Shown piece after piece: positions 19,001 to 26,990 of a DNA stretch of 64,000 nucleotides. The notes below the pieces were generated by a model, which was not told the DNA's origin, searched no databases, and worked only from the letters and a program-made list of their open reading frames with translations. The stretch is from a virus. Every line of letters starts with the position of its first letter. Position 1 is the stretch's first letter. Position numbers and translations under genes: made by a program. Where the stretch lies: the IMG/VR virus record IMGVR_UViG_3300031951_000087, positions 1 to 64,000 of that record. One strand, 5' to 3'.

Positions 19001-19396
19001 TATACCTAAGATTTGGGTATCTACAAAGTTTGTTTGTTGTGGATTTTGTCCATTGTTAAATTTAATCTGATTGATACCTCTCCCTTGTGTACTACCGGCA
19101 CCAGTAATTTCATCCGTGTAACTTGTATCCAAAACATCTTTATCTTGTGGTTTAAGAAAATTTATAGATGCAACAGTTGTATTACTAATACTAGAATCCA
19201 AATCTGTACCTGAAGATAATTTTGTTCTTGGTACTGACTTCGCAATTAAATTTGCATACATGACAAGATTTTCTTGTTTGATAACACGGTCCTTTTTTAC
19301 ACCATTAGAACTTCTAACAGAGTTAGGGTCAATCAAAACAATGTTTGAATTTTCTTCATAGTATATATTTTCACTACCACCGAAATTATCTGCCAT
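13091..19396 (-). CDS. Giant tail/baseplate structural protein (2101 aa)
   Basis: 2101 residues on the minus strand. Near residues 120-235 a beta-rich segment (DINVDIKFNGVPTVTMTLVD, then SVFLYYPYPLFELILKGFYG) resembles domains of hub-type baseplate proteins. The middle is Asn/Thr/Ser-rich with no clear enzymatic motif. The C-terminal 150 residues are helical and have a layout reminiscent of peptidoglycan-hydrolase-like domains (RPFATFDTVKDSIDFFRDIN), but I cannot point to catalytic residues. It overlaps gp53 by 11 bp and follows it, so it is a baseplate or tail-tip component. I do not recognise the family with certainty. It is far larger than any single T4 baseplate protein. Confidence 0.6.
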   Translation of the reverse strand: MADNFGGSENIYYEENSNIVLIDPNSVRSSNGVKKDRVIKQENLVMYANLIAKSVPRTKLSSGTDLDSSISNTTVASINFLKPQDKDVLDTSYTDEITGAGSTQGRGINQIKFNNGQNPQQTNFVDTQILGIRDINVDIKFNGVPTVTMTLVDVQGKSLFQTGGNSPYSVFLYYPYPLFELILKGFYGKSIKYELMLLNFQASFEASTGNYVVNLKFIARTSAMLDDIRLGYLFALPHMYSQTSIPNIPTVNTPNSATASVQQNGTGITNEVTVEPTSKGYSKIKQVFEQYKKAGLIDKNVPVITLNEMQERLKKYTEFVNLEFEKLDFTNIVALERYNESVNKFSNNIVQWGETNLETSKVLVLNNEFNSGVPNVNNLKLYPLKNLTNSQSGVEIQSNVDLSGKVETELTSILNNGLKEFQSVPTDLCKSITLDQKAFKVDFFKVKFSDSDINYEATYFQQRGKQVTNPNTDVDFIKFKKDLKTELENNGTLLSIDNQGNIDITKGNLYYYTIDREVKTSQDIKGQIIQKSKDESERLNQVLKDKIKKNDNVQDLQFRPTVRNVIGTIMASVDAFYQLMDDVHTNSWNQRENTARLKSILTTNPSQEGKNTIQTTTTKNPNYFVYPWPQFVQKKETSGKVEYEVTYPGSKSTSESTQSYNPVIWPEVEFVEEYLKGVLNKDRNFTTNVKPNTELIIKYTPEHAIEIPFKNNVYLQQNVPVETYVYEMYERIYLNTFYSGLYYISGITEDLVFTASDLEINNVTQSQVIGDLNNVISNTLPTTTLYNYLKTTAGQNQAGPTWNNFILQNFVTPYINDQVNNSFQLLSEKVFNTSPNPLKLKSLDKIKAAISSNTTNETTLFDTYPFIIDSFAQKMQGTPNKDNRYSTVNSYGFNDKKLVIDNFSGPNITPLTRNQTNKTGYNNTSTTHTTINNFYNTRYGNNLQKFYTEGNLTYTTDNNLTFTQTTSLLNTPYFINAIVESGDSSGDEKYTKLGYLLLNSLPLSTLHEKYIDSDNGTQKDYIFASLNKFSAVHELPYAWILKMGSVWYRYKKYIENNEDILTSIWKDFDYKTNYDPITSNPKKTYKIPVDENPTPQDFTLIGSNSIQSGFYPKVINNFYKIFTGTNLFVDGNNAETYDLNNTTVLDEGLVVVNSFTYTSKPEGPIISYYSYLDIAQQYTNFFGPQYEGYVCLFPSSGVQPFQQSYFELRPSTNSSPITISNIENSNPMYNGSVKTLWNAPNYGWFDNLKVKQPTPFEYLKYVRTGTTENQPDFDIGTEYSSIEDLFGVFSKDQLDSFETEFKEFCKKGGQSKIFSPEGDNTTYANIVNLFKKMFLIKPQSGKDNINLGAQQAAEITDVLSKFVNIKVYLKNGNPKKFNRQQFGYFSKNPKFKPEGPDFNYGGQYVNSYPNDPNPLPSEGGKTVEQSKAAYPEVWKALQKYVGFSTIKGIEYTNTGSTVYDFFRDNEIPFISRNIELLYPLIRIYATQKNINPLYNPTTFANAISTILNVAETKRTAIEQQFRLKLPSSINGPKQQSTQNVDSKLDGDIIKLEQWELFKAVNDKWVAGRNFKERLLFEEFLFFDKANRDIGDELIINTDTIRKYCTWDNSSNSIMSLVRQVIADNRMNFFVMPAYINFYGKSTASNTNRNSSIVNNANDVFSTFTYVDNINSAPKFLCQYVDRPSQTLSLENDPSYPFKSDSFDLGDPTNNPIIQQGSTNEKNSNKAVGFVVDFGTINQSIFKSVDINQEQGVTSSEQIQTTIDLGNQGAGKKTMQQTTSLYDFYKNRSYSSTIKTLGNVMIQPTMYFVLRHMPMFNGTYIIRNVKHSISPGSFNTEFNGQRVSANINTKVSDDLASVNEDFSKKLSDKVKQFVTNNTLVTFDNNSNQYFTGEQSKDLVLSARTPYQGFIVQTTDITVQDCSENIKAIYGLIESSNFISSSITVNELVTLINNSTTDTLLKTYMFCVLYMMGNPTDTDVRLQYNQNNLYGATVDIKQPGATSSLIKKYRCLTTGENFTRPFATFDTVKDSIDFFRDINQNRIQEYFNQADDDEKKIQAIIKLFYNTWYTSGSLTVPYNQNTNYNTWLANTRWAYTQAKISGL

Positions 19397-19703
19397 AATA
19401 ATAGAATCTTGTTTGTACAGCGTTATTATAATCCTGAAGTGATGTAACCAAAGGATACGGAATTATAATAATTGAATTATCAGGAATGTCCCACTCTAAA
19501 CTACCATATTCTTGGTTTGCTTGTAAAATCAACCAATTAAAAAATGGTGAACCATAATATTCTTGACTAATTTTATCTAATCTACTTACACCCGCTCTGA
19601 AGACATATTTGATGTCGGTACTTTTTCTTGGTAAATTCAAACCAGGAACAACGGTTTGCTCACCGTTTAATAAAAATTGTCCGTATCTATTATAGTAATC
19701 CAT
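19386..19703 (-). CDS. 53: Baseplate wedge protein, gp53-like with LysM-like fold
   Basis: 105 residues against 196 in T4 gp53. The key stretch is RAGVSRLDKISQEYYGSPFFNWLILQANQ, the LysM-like pattern of gp53-type proteins, where the conserved D-x-I-x-x-x-x-Y-G is followed by WxxILxAN; it ends with IIIIPYP. gp53 clamps the wedge core in contractile baseplates. Its start overlaps the stop of the 1551-residue gene by one base and its end overlaps the start of the 2101-residue gene by 11 bp, so all three are co-translated. Confidence 0.65.
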   Translation of the reverse strand: MDYYNRYGQFLLNGEQTVVPGLNLPRKSTDIKYVFRAGVSRLDKISQEYYGSPFFNWLILQANQEYGSLEWDIPDNSIIIIPYPLVTSLQDYNNAVQTRFYYYGR

Positions 19704-22700
19704 TAGAATATTACTTTACCATTGAATGTATTTTTTTCCTCATTACGGTTTTGTCCCGTATAAAGGTCTTTTAATCTACTTATTTCAGTATCCGTTGGTG
19801 ATGTTTTAAGGGTCAAACCTGTTTTTCTTTTCTCTTTAATTAATGTTGTTACATCACCTGGCACATACGCTTTATTACTGCCTTTATTAAAGGCTTTGTC
19901 ATAATCTGAAAAAATTTGACTCATTTTCTTTTTTTCATTATCAGCTGGTACTTTATAATTTTTAGTTAAACTTTCGCTAATAAATTTTGTCCAATCTTTA
20001 GTTGTAAACGAACCTGTAACTTGTGTTTCAAACGCTTTGTAATTATTCGCTAATTGCCATCCGAAAACTAAAAAGAATCTTTTATCTGCGGTGTTTGTTG
20101 GAAAACTACCACCCTCTAAAACATAAGTTTGGTCATCAGTATATGTTGATGTTATTATTTTTTTGGTTTCTAAATTGTTTTCTAATAAATTAATTAATGG
20201 TGAATAAGTGTTCATAACAGTACCAATTTCAGTTACAGTTGTTGCACTATCTATTGTATAAATTTTTGCAACACCCTTAGTATCAATATAACCATCTAAT
20301 GTTTGAACTACATAGTTTAATTTATCTATATTTCTTGTCATCTCTAATTGAATCTTGGATAATTCATTACTTGTGTTTACCAGTTTGTCCGTAAACGCCA
20401 CTTTATAATCGTTAACTAATTTTTTCAATTGGTTGTTAAAATTGGTTTGGTCAATAGATTTAAAGTTTTGCTTTAACATTTCTTGTTGAATGGTTAGTGA
20501 ATTGTTATTGATGTCGTTTAGTAATCCACTAAATAAAGTATCGATTTTACTTTCAAACGTTGATTTACCAAAAATTGTCAAATCGGTTTGTGTTGCCGAT
20601 GGGGCACCAAATTCATTCATCTTGCCAAATTTGTAATCACGGTCTTTTGTATATAACATTAATATACCACTGTTATATTGTTCACTAATTTGTTTTAGTT
20701 TGTTAAATTCACCACTTGTAAAGTTATCAAAACTTTTTATAAAGTCATTAACAATTTCTTTATATGCAACATTAACACTTGTTCCACTATTTTGAAATTT
20801 ACCCTCTACAGAACCAATAGTAGTTCCACCTTCGTTTTGAAGATTTGTGTTTGTATTTTTAGGGGTGTCACCTGTAGGTTCTGTTTTTTCAATAAATTCT
20901 TTATTAAATGCGGAAATTTGTGAAGAATCTGTCGCTCTATCGTCATACATCTCTGTATTTGCAAAGAAATTAAACGACAAAGCATTTTGTAATTCGTCGA
21001 CTGGTCCTTTTAATCCTTGACCACCAATAAACTTGAAACCCATTGAAACACTAACAATCATCGGTTGAACACCAATACCCTCAGGGTTCAAATCAAATTT
21101 ACCATCCTCATATGAAAAATTACAACTGTCAATAACGACTTTAGAATGGTAAAAATCACCAATTCTCAACACACAAATTGGGGGTGCACCAAACGAAGTA
21201 TTTCTTGCATCTGTGTCCTTTAGTGTACCGCCAGCTTGTTTGGTTGGGACGGTGTCACCAGGTCTTGTACATTGTAACAAGAAAGTTAATCTTTCGTTCA
21301 AACCCTCAGGTGTCATTGAGTGAAACGCTGGATGAAAATATTTTAATTTTTCTTTCAAAGAATCATAAACAAAAGGATTACTTTCTTTCATAAATTTGAA
21401 GTAATCAGCCTCACTTAGTAGTTTTCTAATAACCTGTTTGTTAATTGATTCTTGTGTTGGTACACTTGGGTTGTTATTGTTGTTTCCATTTTGTCTTTGT
21501 GTTTCAGACAATAATCTATCAATAACTGATATTGGACCTGTTTCAACACCTCCGTTTGGATTGTTGATGTTTGGCAGTGGGGTCTCAATAATGTCCTCAA
21601 TAATAACCCTTCTACATCCAACAGGTCCAGCACCGTATTGGTCAGTTGTTTCTGTGCTACACTTATAATTAATTGGTTGTATAGTCTCGTCAACAGAACC
21701 ATTACTTTTTGAAATTTTTACTCTCTTGTCGTTGTTTATTAAAGATTTTATTGTGTCTTCAATACATGTATTTCTTTCCGAATCAATTCTATTTCCCTCA
21801 TTATAAGACACGTTTGAACGTAATCTAATTTCAATTTTTACATTAGCGTTTGATGATAAGACCGTTTTAATATTTTCGGTGAACGCAGTTAGAGCGTTTT
21901 CAGAAGATGAAATTAGAGTTTGTTGTGTTGGTGCTATTTTACTGAAATTACCACTTGTTGTATATGTTACAACATTGTTTGAGTAGTTTCCTCCACCACC
22001 ATCGTTATAATCAAAATAAAATTGTGTTGACTTATAACCACTTAGTTGTGGCGTATATACTTGTTGTCCAACATTTGAGTTTGAGCTTAATGAACCACCA
22101 GCTGCGTCCCCACCAATATTCAAAGATTGATTAATAACGTCTTTAATTTTTTCTGGGTTACCCGAACCGTTTATAATCTGTTGAATTTTAGATAGTTCTG
22201 TTGTCGAAAAGTTATTATATCTTTTAGATAATTCGTAAATATCAAATTTGGTTAGTCCAGCAAAGAATGAATCAATAACTTGGTCAGCAATTTGACTCGA
22301 AGCTGTATTACTCAAAACCCTATTCACCAACAAATTCATTACAGACGGATGGTCAACTATTACTTTAAAACCCAAAGTACCACCTCTACTTGTATTCTTA
22401 TAGGTATATATTTCTTCAGGTCTTCCTAAAAAAGAGTTTCCTTCCCATTGAACCGAGTTGTTTTCGGCGAATGTTAAATCATATGGTGGAAACCACATAA
22501 CTCTACCACCATTAGGACCTCTTTCTGATTCCGCTAAATCGGTGTATCTAAAACCAGGTCTTCTTGATGTTCTCCAAGCAAGGTTTTCTAATGACAACAT
22601 ATACTTCTTAACTTGCCCCCCTTCTAAAGTTGTTGAATCGGGACCTGATGTTGGGTACATATTTAAGTTATATGTCTTGTCTAAGATTGAATATGGGTTT

Positions 22701-24358
22701 TTTCTAATGTTACCATCACTTCTTACCAACTTTTGGTTGTCATAATATGGAATGTCTTTGGCAAATACTCTACCGTATTCTTCTCCTTTAAACACACCAT
22801 TGTTGTCGGTGTATCTAATTACCCTTGAACCTTTTGTTATTTCCTTATATCCATCGTTAAACACCTTAGATACTTGGTCAATGGCGTTACCAACGTGCTG
22901 TAATCTTTTTGAACCAGCGGGTTGTGAATTAATTAATCTTTGTGTATCATCCAAAATACCACCTTGTTTAAGTGGGTATTCGGTTGATTCACTTCTTGTA
23001 TAGTTCGCAGCAATTGGTTGGTATCCTGTGTCTTGTCCTTTAATGTCACCACCAACACCAACTTTAAATCCTGCGTTTCCTTTGTATTTTGGTGATACCC
23101 ATGTGAATCCACCTTGTACACCACCGCCCTCTATGGTTGGTGTTTGATTTAATCCAAATTTAAAATCAACATTGTTTTCATATAACTTACCTAAGTTACT
23201 TGGTCCGTATACGTTTGTTTCAACCTCAACACCAAATTGGTTAACAGGAATTTGTCCTGAAGGTGATAAAATATCTAATGGTTCTGATGTTCTACTACCA
23301 ATGTAGTAGTTTCCTTTAGGTGCGGTTAAATTTAAATTACTTAGGAAATTGGCTTTGTAGTCAGGTGTATAATAGTTTAATGATAAATTATTAAAAAGTA
23401 CTTTTCTTGTTCCACCACTTGTGTAAGCTAAAAATACATCTGATGAACTTTTTTTACTTGGTAATACTGCAGGAAAACCAAAAAGTCTTGATACCGCATT
23501 TACTGTTTGGTTCAACACACTTTTTTTTCCAACGTTGTTAAAATAATCACCAGGTATATATGAGTATGGTGAATAAACACCTGTGACTCTTGATATAAAA
23601 TCCAATCCCTTACCCACAAAACTATCGGGTACAGTTATGTGCCAATCAGGTTCAATAAGTGGTTGTCTACCTGTTATTAAATTTAAAATTCTATATGGGT
23701 CACTTCCTGTTTGAAGGAAGTTTGCTCTACCTACAGTTTGTTGAAGTGTTTCAAAAGCAATCGACGCTTCAAATAGTTTTCTTAGATTGGTTGCACCAAT
23801 TTGTGCCAGTGCGGAATCCTGTGATAATGTACCTAAGGTACCTGTTGGGTCTTTACTTAATAATATGTTTATTGGTGAATAACTTGAAGCTTTATATGTG
23901 TAATATTCTGCTCTTGTTGTTAATTGTCTAATTATTAATTCTAACTCTGATGATGCATCACCCCATCCATCTTGTGGTCCAAATAAGTTTTTGGTAATTA
24001 GATTTTTTTGTAAAAATTGTGATTCATCGAATTTTTTTGTTTGTGGACTTGTAAAATTAAATTCACCTTCGTTAGAATTATTTACAATAACTTCATTGTT
24101 GGCACTAGTTTTATAACCACCTTCAGGACCATATTGATTGACGGTATATAGTCGTTTTTTTTCTGAAACACCAGTATCAACCATGTCTGGCTGATTAATT
24201 AAAGGAACATCAATCCACGTTGTTTCTTTAGTATACGTAAGATTTTTGGGTACAGTTTGTGTTGAAGAACCTTTTACAAAATAAGGCTCTAAATTAGAAA
24301 CAATCAATCGTTTTCTAAATTGTTCGGATGCTGAAAATGATAATAAGCTGTCTGCCAT
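19703..24358 (-). CDS. Giant tail protein with OmpA-like segment (1551 aa)
   Basis: 1551 residues. About residues 785-925 look like a diverged OmpA-type peptidoglycan-binding domain: FYFDYN near its start, KIEIRLRSNVSYNEGNRIDS followed by ERN, which fits the N-x-x-x-S-x-x-R pattern. About residues 1055-1140 hold PPICVLRIGDFYHSKVVIDS, then SYEDGKFDLNPEGIGVQPMI and SFNFFANTEMYDDR, a tube-like beta segment seen in tail-tube-initiator or hub proteins. It comes straight after the tape measure, where hub and tube-initiator genes usually are. The exact role is inferred. A TATTTAT box lies 15 nt upstream. Confidence 0.55.
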   Translation of the reverse strand: MADSLLSFSASEQFRKRLIVSNLEPYFVKGSSTQTVPKNLTYTKETTWIDVPLINQPDMVDTGVSEKKRLYTVNQYGPEGGYKTSANNEVIVNNSNEGEFNFTSPQTKKFDESQFLQKNLITKNLFGPQDGWGDASSELELIIRQLTTRAEYYTYKASSYSPINILLSKDPTGTLGTLSQDSALAQIGATNLRKLFEASIAFETLQQTVGRANFLQTGSDPYRILNLITGRQPLIEPDWHITVPDSFVGKGLDFISRVTGVYSPYSYIPGDYFNNVGKKSVLNQTVNAVSRLFGFPAVLPSKKSSSDVFLAYTSGGTRKVLFNNLSLNYYTPDYKANFLSNLNLTAPKGNYYIGSRTSEPLDILSPSGQIPVNQFGVEVETNVYGPSNLGKLYENNVDFKFGLNQTPTIEGGGVQGGFTWVSPKYKGNAGFKVGVGGDIKGQDTGYQPIAANYTRSESTEYPLKQGGILDDTQRLINSQPAGSKRLQHVGNAIDQVSKVFNDGYKEITKGSRVIRYTDNNGVFKGEEYGRVFAKDIPYYDNQKLVRSDGNIRKNPYSILDKTYNLNMYPTSGPDSTTLEGGQVKKYMLSLENLAWRTSRRPGFRYTDLAESERGPNGGRVMWFPPYDLTFAENNSVQWEGNSFLGRPEEIYTYKNTSRGGTLGFKVIVDHPSVMNLLVNRVLSNTASSQIADQVIDSFFAGLTKFDIYELSKRYNNFSTTELSKIQQIINGSGNPEKIKDVINQSLNIGGDAAGGSLSSNSNVGQQVYTPQLSGYKSTQFYFDYNDGGGGNYSNNVVTYTTSGNFSKIAPTQQTLISSSENALTAFTENIKTVLSSNANVKIEIRLRSNVSYNEGNRIDSERNTCIEDTIKSLINNDKRVKISKSNGSVDETIQPINYKCSTETTDQYGAGPVGCRRVIIEDIIETPLPNINNPNGGVETGPISVIDRLLSETQRQNGNNNNNPSVPTQESINKQVIRKLLSEADYFKFMKESNPFVYDSLKEKLKYFHPAFHSMTPEGLNERLTFLLQCTRPGDTVPTKQAGGTLKDTDARNTSFGAPPICVLRIGDFYHSKVVIDSCNFSYEDGKFDLNPEGIGVQPMIVSVSMGFKFIGGQGLKGPVDELQNALSFNFFANTEMYDDRATDSSQISAFNKEFIEKTEPTGDTPKNTNTNLQNEGGTTIGSVEGKFQNSGTSVNVAYKEIVNDFIKSFDNFTSGEFNKLKQISEQYNSGILMLYTKDRDYKFGKMNEFGAPSATQTDLTIFGKSTFESKIDTLFSGLLNDINNNSLTIQQEMLKQNFKSIDQTNFNNQLKKLVNDYKVAFTDKLVNTSNELSKIQLEMTRNIDKLNYVVQTLDGYIDTKGVAKIYTIDSATTVTEIGTVMNTYSPLINLLENNLETKKIITSTYTDDQTYVLEGGSFPTNTADKRFFLVFGWQLANNYKAFETQVTGSFTTKDWTKFISESLTKNYKVPADNEKKKMSQIFSDYDKAFNKGSNKAYVPGDVTTLIKEKRKTGLTLKTSPTDTEISRLKDLYTGQNRNEEKNTFNGKVIF

Positions 24359-24373
24359 CTTATACTGTTTCTA

Positions 24374-24380
24374 ATAAATA
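24374..24380 (-). promoter_or_regulatory. TATTTAT box, putative late promoter
   Basis: CTATTTATTAG on the minus strand, 15 nt before ATG 24358, in the 44-bp gap between tape measure and the 1551-residue gene. Confidence 0.45.
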
Positions 24381-24402
24381 GATGTAACAGGATTTTTTAT
24401 TC

Positions 24403-26001
24403 TTATTTTTTACCAGGTGATGACGAGCCAACACTATATCCACTACTATCTGATGCGCTTACCTTGATTGATTTTGCAATCTCATTCGCAATATGTGTTT
24501 TAATAACATCTGACAATCCAACATCAATACCCGTAACCTTAACATCAATTACCGGATTACCCTCAACTTTAATAAATTTATCTTTAGAAACCGCTTGTGT
24601 GTATTCATTTATTCTATCTAAAAAAGTATCCTTATCACCAGCAGAAAAAGATGTTTTTAAATCACCAAGTATTTTAGTACCTCCTTCAATTGATTTATCT
24701 AAAATGTTTTTTACTTGTTCTTGAGCCTTAACAACCACACCTGTGTAACCTTCTAATGTAGTTGAAAAATTACCAGCCTTTAAAGTTGCCATTGAAAATG
24801 CGTTTGTTAACTGATTATTAGCTGAAATAACCGATTCTGTTGCGGATAAATTTCGTTGTATACTATCAATATTAGCTTCTGTATTATTTTTTAATTCACT
24901 ACCTGAACCTTGTATATTTGATAAAATTTCTTTTACTTTATCAGGACTTAACCCACCAATATCTTGACCTTCAATTGTTACAACTCCACCTTTTTGTAGT
25001 TGAGCATAACCTGCAAGTGTTTCTTGTTCTTCTTTAGATAATCCCTCAAACTGTGGTTTAAATTGGAATTGACTTATAATTTTTTCTTGTTTGGCTAATT
25101 TTAAAGCGGTCTCCTCAATTTCTTTAGATTCAATGCCTAAATTTTTTAATCCCCTTAATCTTAATCTTTCATTAGCACTTATTTCAAATTGACCAGTTTC
25201 TTCATTAAATGTTGCAATACCTCTAGTTGCGTTAATTAATTGGTCATTTAATCCTTTTAAGTCGTTTTGTGCCATGTACAATAACTGAGCACCATCTCCA
25301 AGTTGTGAAAATGAACCACCCAGTGTTTGAAGTTGTGCGGCGTATTCGTAAGCTTTTTCCGGACTATCCATAATTTGGTCAGCAAAACCTTGAGCAACAC
25401 TCAATGTATCACCTAAAAGTTGTGATTTGGCGACCATTGACGCTAAATCTGAAACACCTTTTGGAAAACCATACTTGTTTACTATATCTAATTTTTCACC
25501 GACGGTACCAAGAAATTTACCGACATTTAATCCATACGCCTTTGCCGTGTTAACTAATTGAATTTGTTTTTCTGTGGCGGCATCCATACCACCACCAACT
25601 TTATCAAAGAACTTAACAAAAGAATTAATAGTCTCACCTTTAACACCGTATTTTTCAATTGCTTCAACATTTTCATAAAATTGTTGAGACAAATATGTTG
25701 TTCTACCTATTTGTGAATTAATTTCGGTAAATGTTTTAATAACACCTTCCAAAGACCCACCCATTTTGATTACATTAACAGCGGCTCTTCCTAATTCGTT
25801 TTCAACACTTTTTGCGTAAGCAGCACTTTGTCCTAAATTTCTGGCACCAGAAATTAACTTGGTATCAAAATTTGATACCGTGTTAAGAGTTTCTTTAAAA
25901 TTACCTTTTAATCTTTCAGATATCTTACCAACCTTTTCAAGTTCGGCTGCAAGTCCTGTTACTTGTGTGGTTGTTTGGGTTACTTCGTTTTCTCCTGCCA
26001 T
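24403..26001 (-). CDS. 29: Tail tape measure protein (gp29-like)
   Basis: 532 residues, similar in size to T4 gp29 (590). It is helical and Ala/Gly/Leu/Lys-rich, with tape-measure features: GLAAELEKVGKISERLKGNF at the start, repeated heptad-like helices through residue 400, and a low-complexity Ser/Gly tail (SASDSSGYSVGSSSPGKK). It has no long hydrophobic segment. It lies after the tube and gp26-like chaperone, the standard gene order for a tape measure, and sets tail length. ATG 26001 has a TATTTAT box only 4 nt upstream. I did not find conserved residues beyond composition and order, so the call rests mainly on context. Confidence 0.7.
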   Translation of the reverse strand: MAGENEVTQTTTQVTGLAAELEKVGKISERLKGNFKETLNTVSNFDTKLISGARNLGQSAAYAKSVENELGRAAVNVIKMGGSLEGVIKTFTEINSQIGRTTYLSQQFYENVEAIEKYGVKGETINSFVKFFDKVGGGMDAATEKQIQLVNTAKAYGLNVGKFLGTVGEKLDIVNKYGFPKGVSDLASMVAKSQLLGDTLSVAQGFADQIMDSPEKAYEYAAQLQTLGGSFSQLGDGAQLLYMAQNDLKGLNDQLINATRGIATFNEETGQFEISANERLRLRGLKNLGIESKEIEETALKLAKQEKIISQFQFKPQFEGLSKEEQETLAGYAQLQKGGVVTIEGQDIGGLSPDKVKEILSNIQGSGSELKNNTEANIDSIQRNLSATESVISANNQLTNAFSMATLKAGNFSTTLEGYTGVVVKAQEQVKNILDKSIEGGTKILGDLKTSFSAGDKDTFLDRINEYTQAVSKDKFIKVEGNPVIDVKVTGIDVGLSDVIKTHIANEIAKSIKVSASDSSGYSVGSSSPGKK

Positions 26002-26005
26002 AATA

Positions 26006-26012
26006 ATAAATA
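26006..26012 (-). promoter_or_regulatory. TATTTAT box, putative late promoter of tape measure
   Basis: AATATTTATTATTATG context on the minus strand, with the box only 4 nt before the tape measure ATG. If it is a -10 element the transcript would be nearly leaderless. Confidence 0.45.
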
Positions 26013-26201
26013 TTATTTATTGGATTTTTCACGAGCCTCCATAATCATATCGTGTTCTTGAAGAACCTTACCAATAAAATATTTTCTTTCATATGTTGGC
26101 ATATTCATAATATCAACATATGAAAAGTTAGCGTTTTTAACTAAAAAAAATGTTTCGTCTAATAGTATTTTTTTATACTCCGAAGAAAGGGCGAAAAAAG
26201 T
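26013..26201 (-). CDS. Out-of-frame extension of gp26-like chaperone, probable +1 frameshift product
   Basis: An open frame of 62 sense codons lies in the +1 frame relative to the gp26-like gene, overlaps its last codons and ends 12 bp before the tape measure start. It has no ATG, GTG or TTG for its first half (first ATG at 26108, giving only 31 residues), yet the peptide looks coded: EYKKILLDETFFLVKNANFS, then YVDIMNMPTYERKYFIGKVL. Reading TTT TTT C at 26193-26199 with a +1 slip of tRNA-Phe onto TTC, before a CGC codon, would fuse 59 residues to the gp26-like protein and give about 303 residues. Many phages make the tail assembly chaperone extension just before the tape measure by frameshift, usually -1. 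Confidence 0.55.
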   Translation of the reverse strand, partial: TFFALSSEYKKILLDETFFLVKNANFSYVDIMNMPTYERKYFIGKVLQEHDMIMEAREKSNK

Positions 26202-26925
26202 CTACCCCAAAATTGACAGTGATGTCAATTATTTCTCCTGACGGGGTTCTGACTTGTTTGGTTAAATCCAATCTTGGCTCAACCTCTTTTAAAAATTTTC
26301 TAATAAATTTAGAATCGGCAATTGGCATTTGTTGAACATACTTTACAATAGATTCTCTATCCGAACTACCATTTATTGAAATAATCTGAGCTTCCAACTT
26401 TCTTGTAATAATTGGTGCTATCATACTTTTTGGGTAGATTTCCATTTCCTTGTCAATCATGTTCTCTTCACCATATGTTAAAAGTTTTAGTTTAACAATA
26501 TCTTTTGAAGTGGGTAATGTTGTTTCAAACAGACCTTCTTGGTCAGGTGTTAGGTCAACTTTTTTTATATTTAATTCGCTCAAATCAACCTCAGCATCAA
26601 ATCTTTGATTTGTTTTTGGGTCATATGATGACAATATATATTTTGTTCCAAATGCGGTATTTCTTAAAAAAAGTAAAATAGCTTCAATATCACCACCTAA
26701 CATTTCATCAATCCTAAAATCAGGTTCGTAAATTTTTGATTTCAATAATTGATTAATCACATTATCACTATTTGAACTCATTAGCAGATTTTCATCTTGG
26801 GCCGTCAAATATCCAACCTTAACCGATTTCTTTTTATTTTTATAAAATAAACCTTGTGAAGGTAGTGGTACCACATCGTGTGGTAAGTTAAAATTCATTT
26901 GTCCGTATTGTATTTCGTTTTCCAT
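26173..26925 (-). CDS. 26: Baseplate/tail assembly chaperone, gp26-like (PF12322-type)
   Basis: 250 residues from ATG 26925; a TTG four codons upstream also exists but lies in the T-run of the terminator after the tube gene. The family pattern is visible: LPHDVVPLPSQGLFY, then VKVGYLTAQDENLLMSS, MLGGDIEAILLFLRNTAFGT and DLSELNIKKVDL. T4 gp26 helps assemble the central hub and is not an abundant virion protein. Here it lies between tube and tape measure, the position of tail assembly chaperones generally. Its last ten codons overlap a +1 frame extension. It should act in the cytoplasm. Confidence 0.75.
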   Translation of the reverse strand: MENEIQYGQMNFNLPHDVVPLPSQGLFYKNKKKSVKVGYLTAQDENLLMSSNSDNVINQLLKSKIYEPDFRIDEMLGGDIEAILLFLRNTAFGTKYILSSYDPKTNQRFDAEVDLSELNIKKVDLTPDQEGLFETTLPTSKDIVKLKLLTYGEENMIDKEMEIYPKSMIAPIITRKLEAQIISINGSSDRESIVKYVQQMPIADSKFIRKFLKEVEPRLDLTKQVRTPSGEIIDITVNFGVDFFRPFFGV

Positions 26926-26929
26926 AAAA

Positions 26930-26954
26930 AAAGCCAAGGATTACCCCTGGCTTT
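26930..26954 (-). terminator. Rho-independent terminator after the tail tube gene
   Basis: AAAGCCA at 26948-26954 (minus) pairs with TGGCTTT at 26930-26936, with two more G-C pairs inside, followed by a run of T on the minus strand. It lies 37 bp after the tube stop and its T-run touches the start region of the gp26-like gene. Confidence 0.75.
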
Positions 26955-26990
26955 AAATATAAACTGACTTTGTTTTTTGTAAATGAAATA

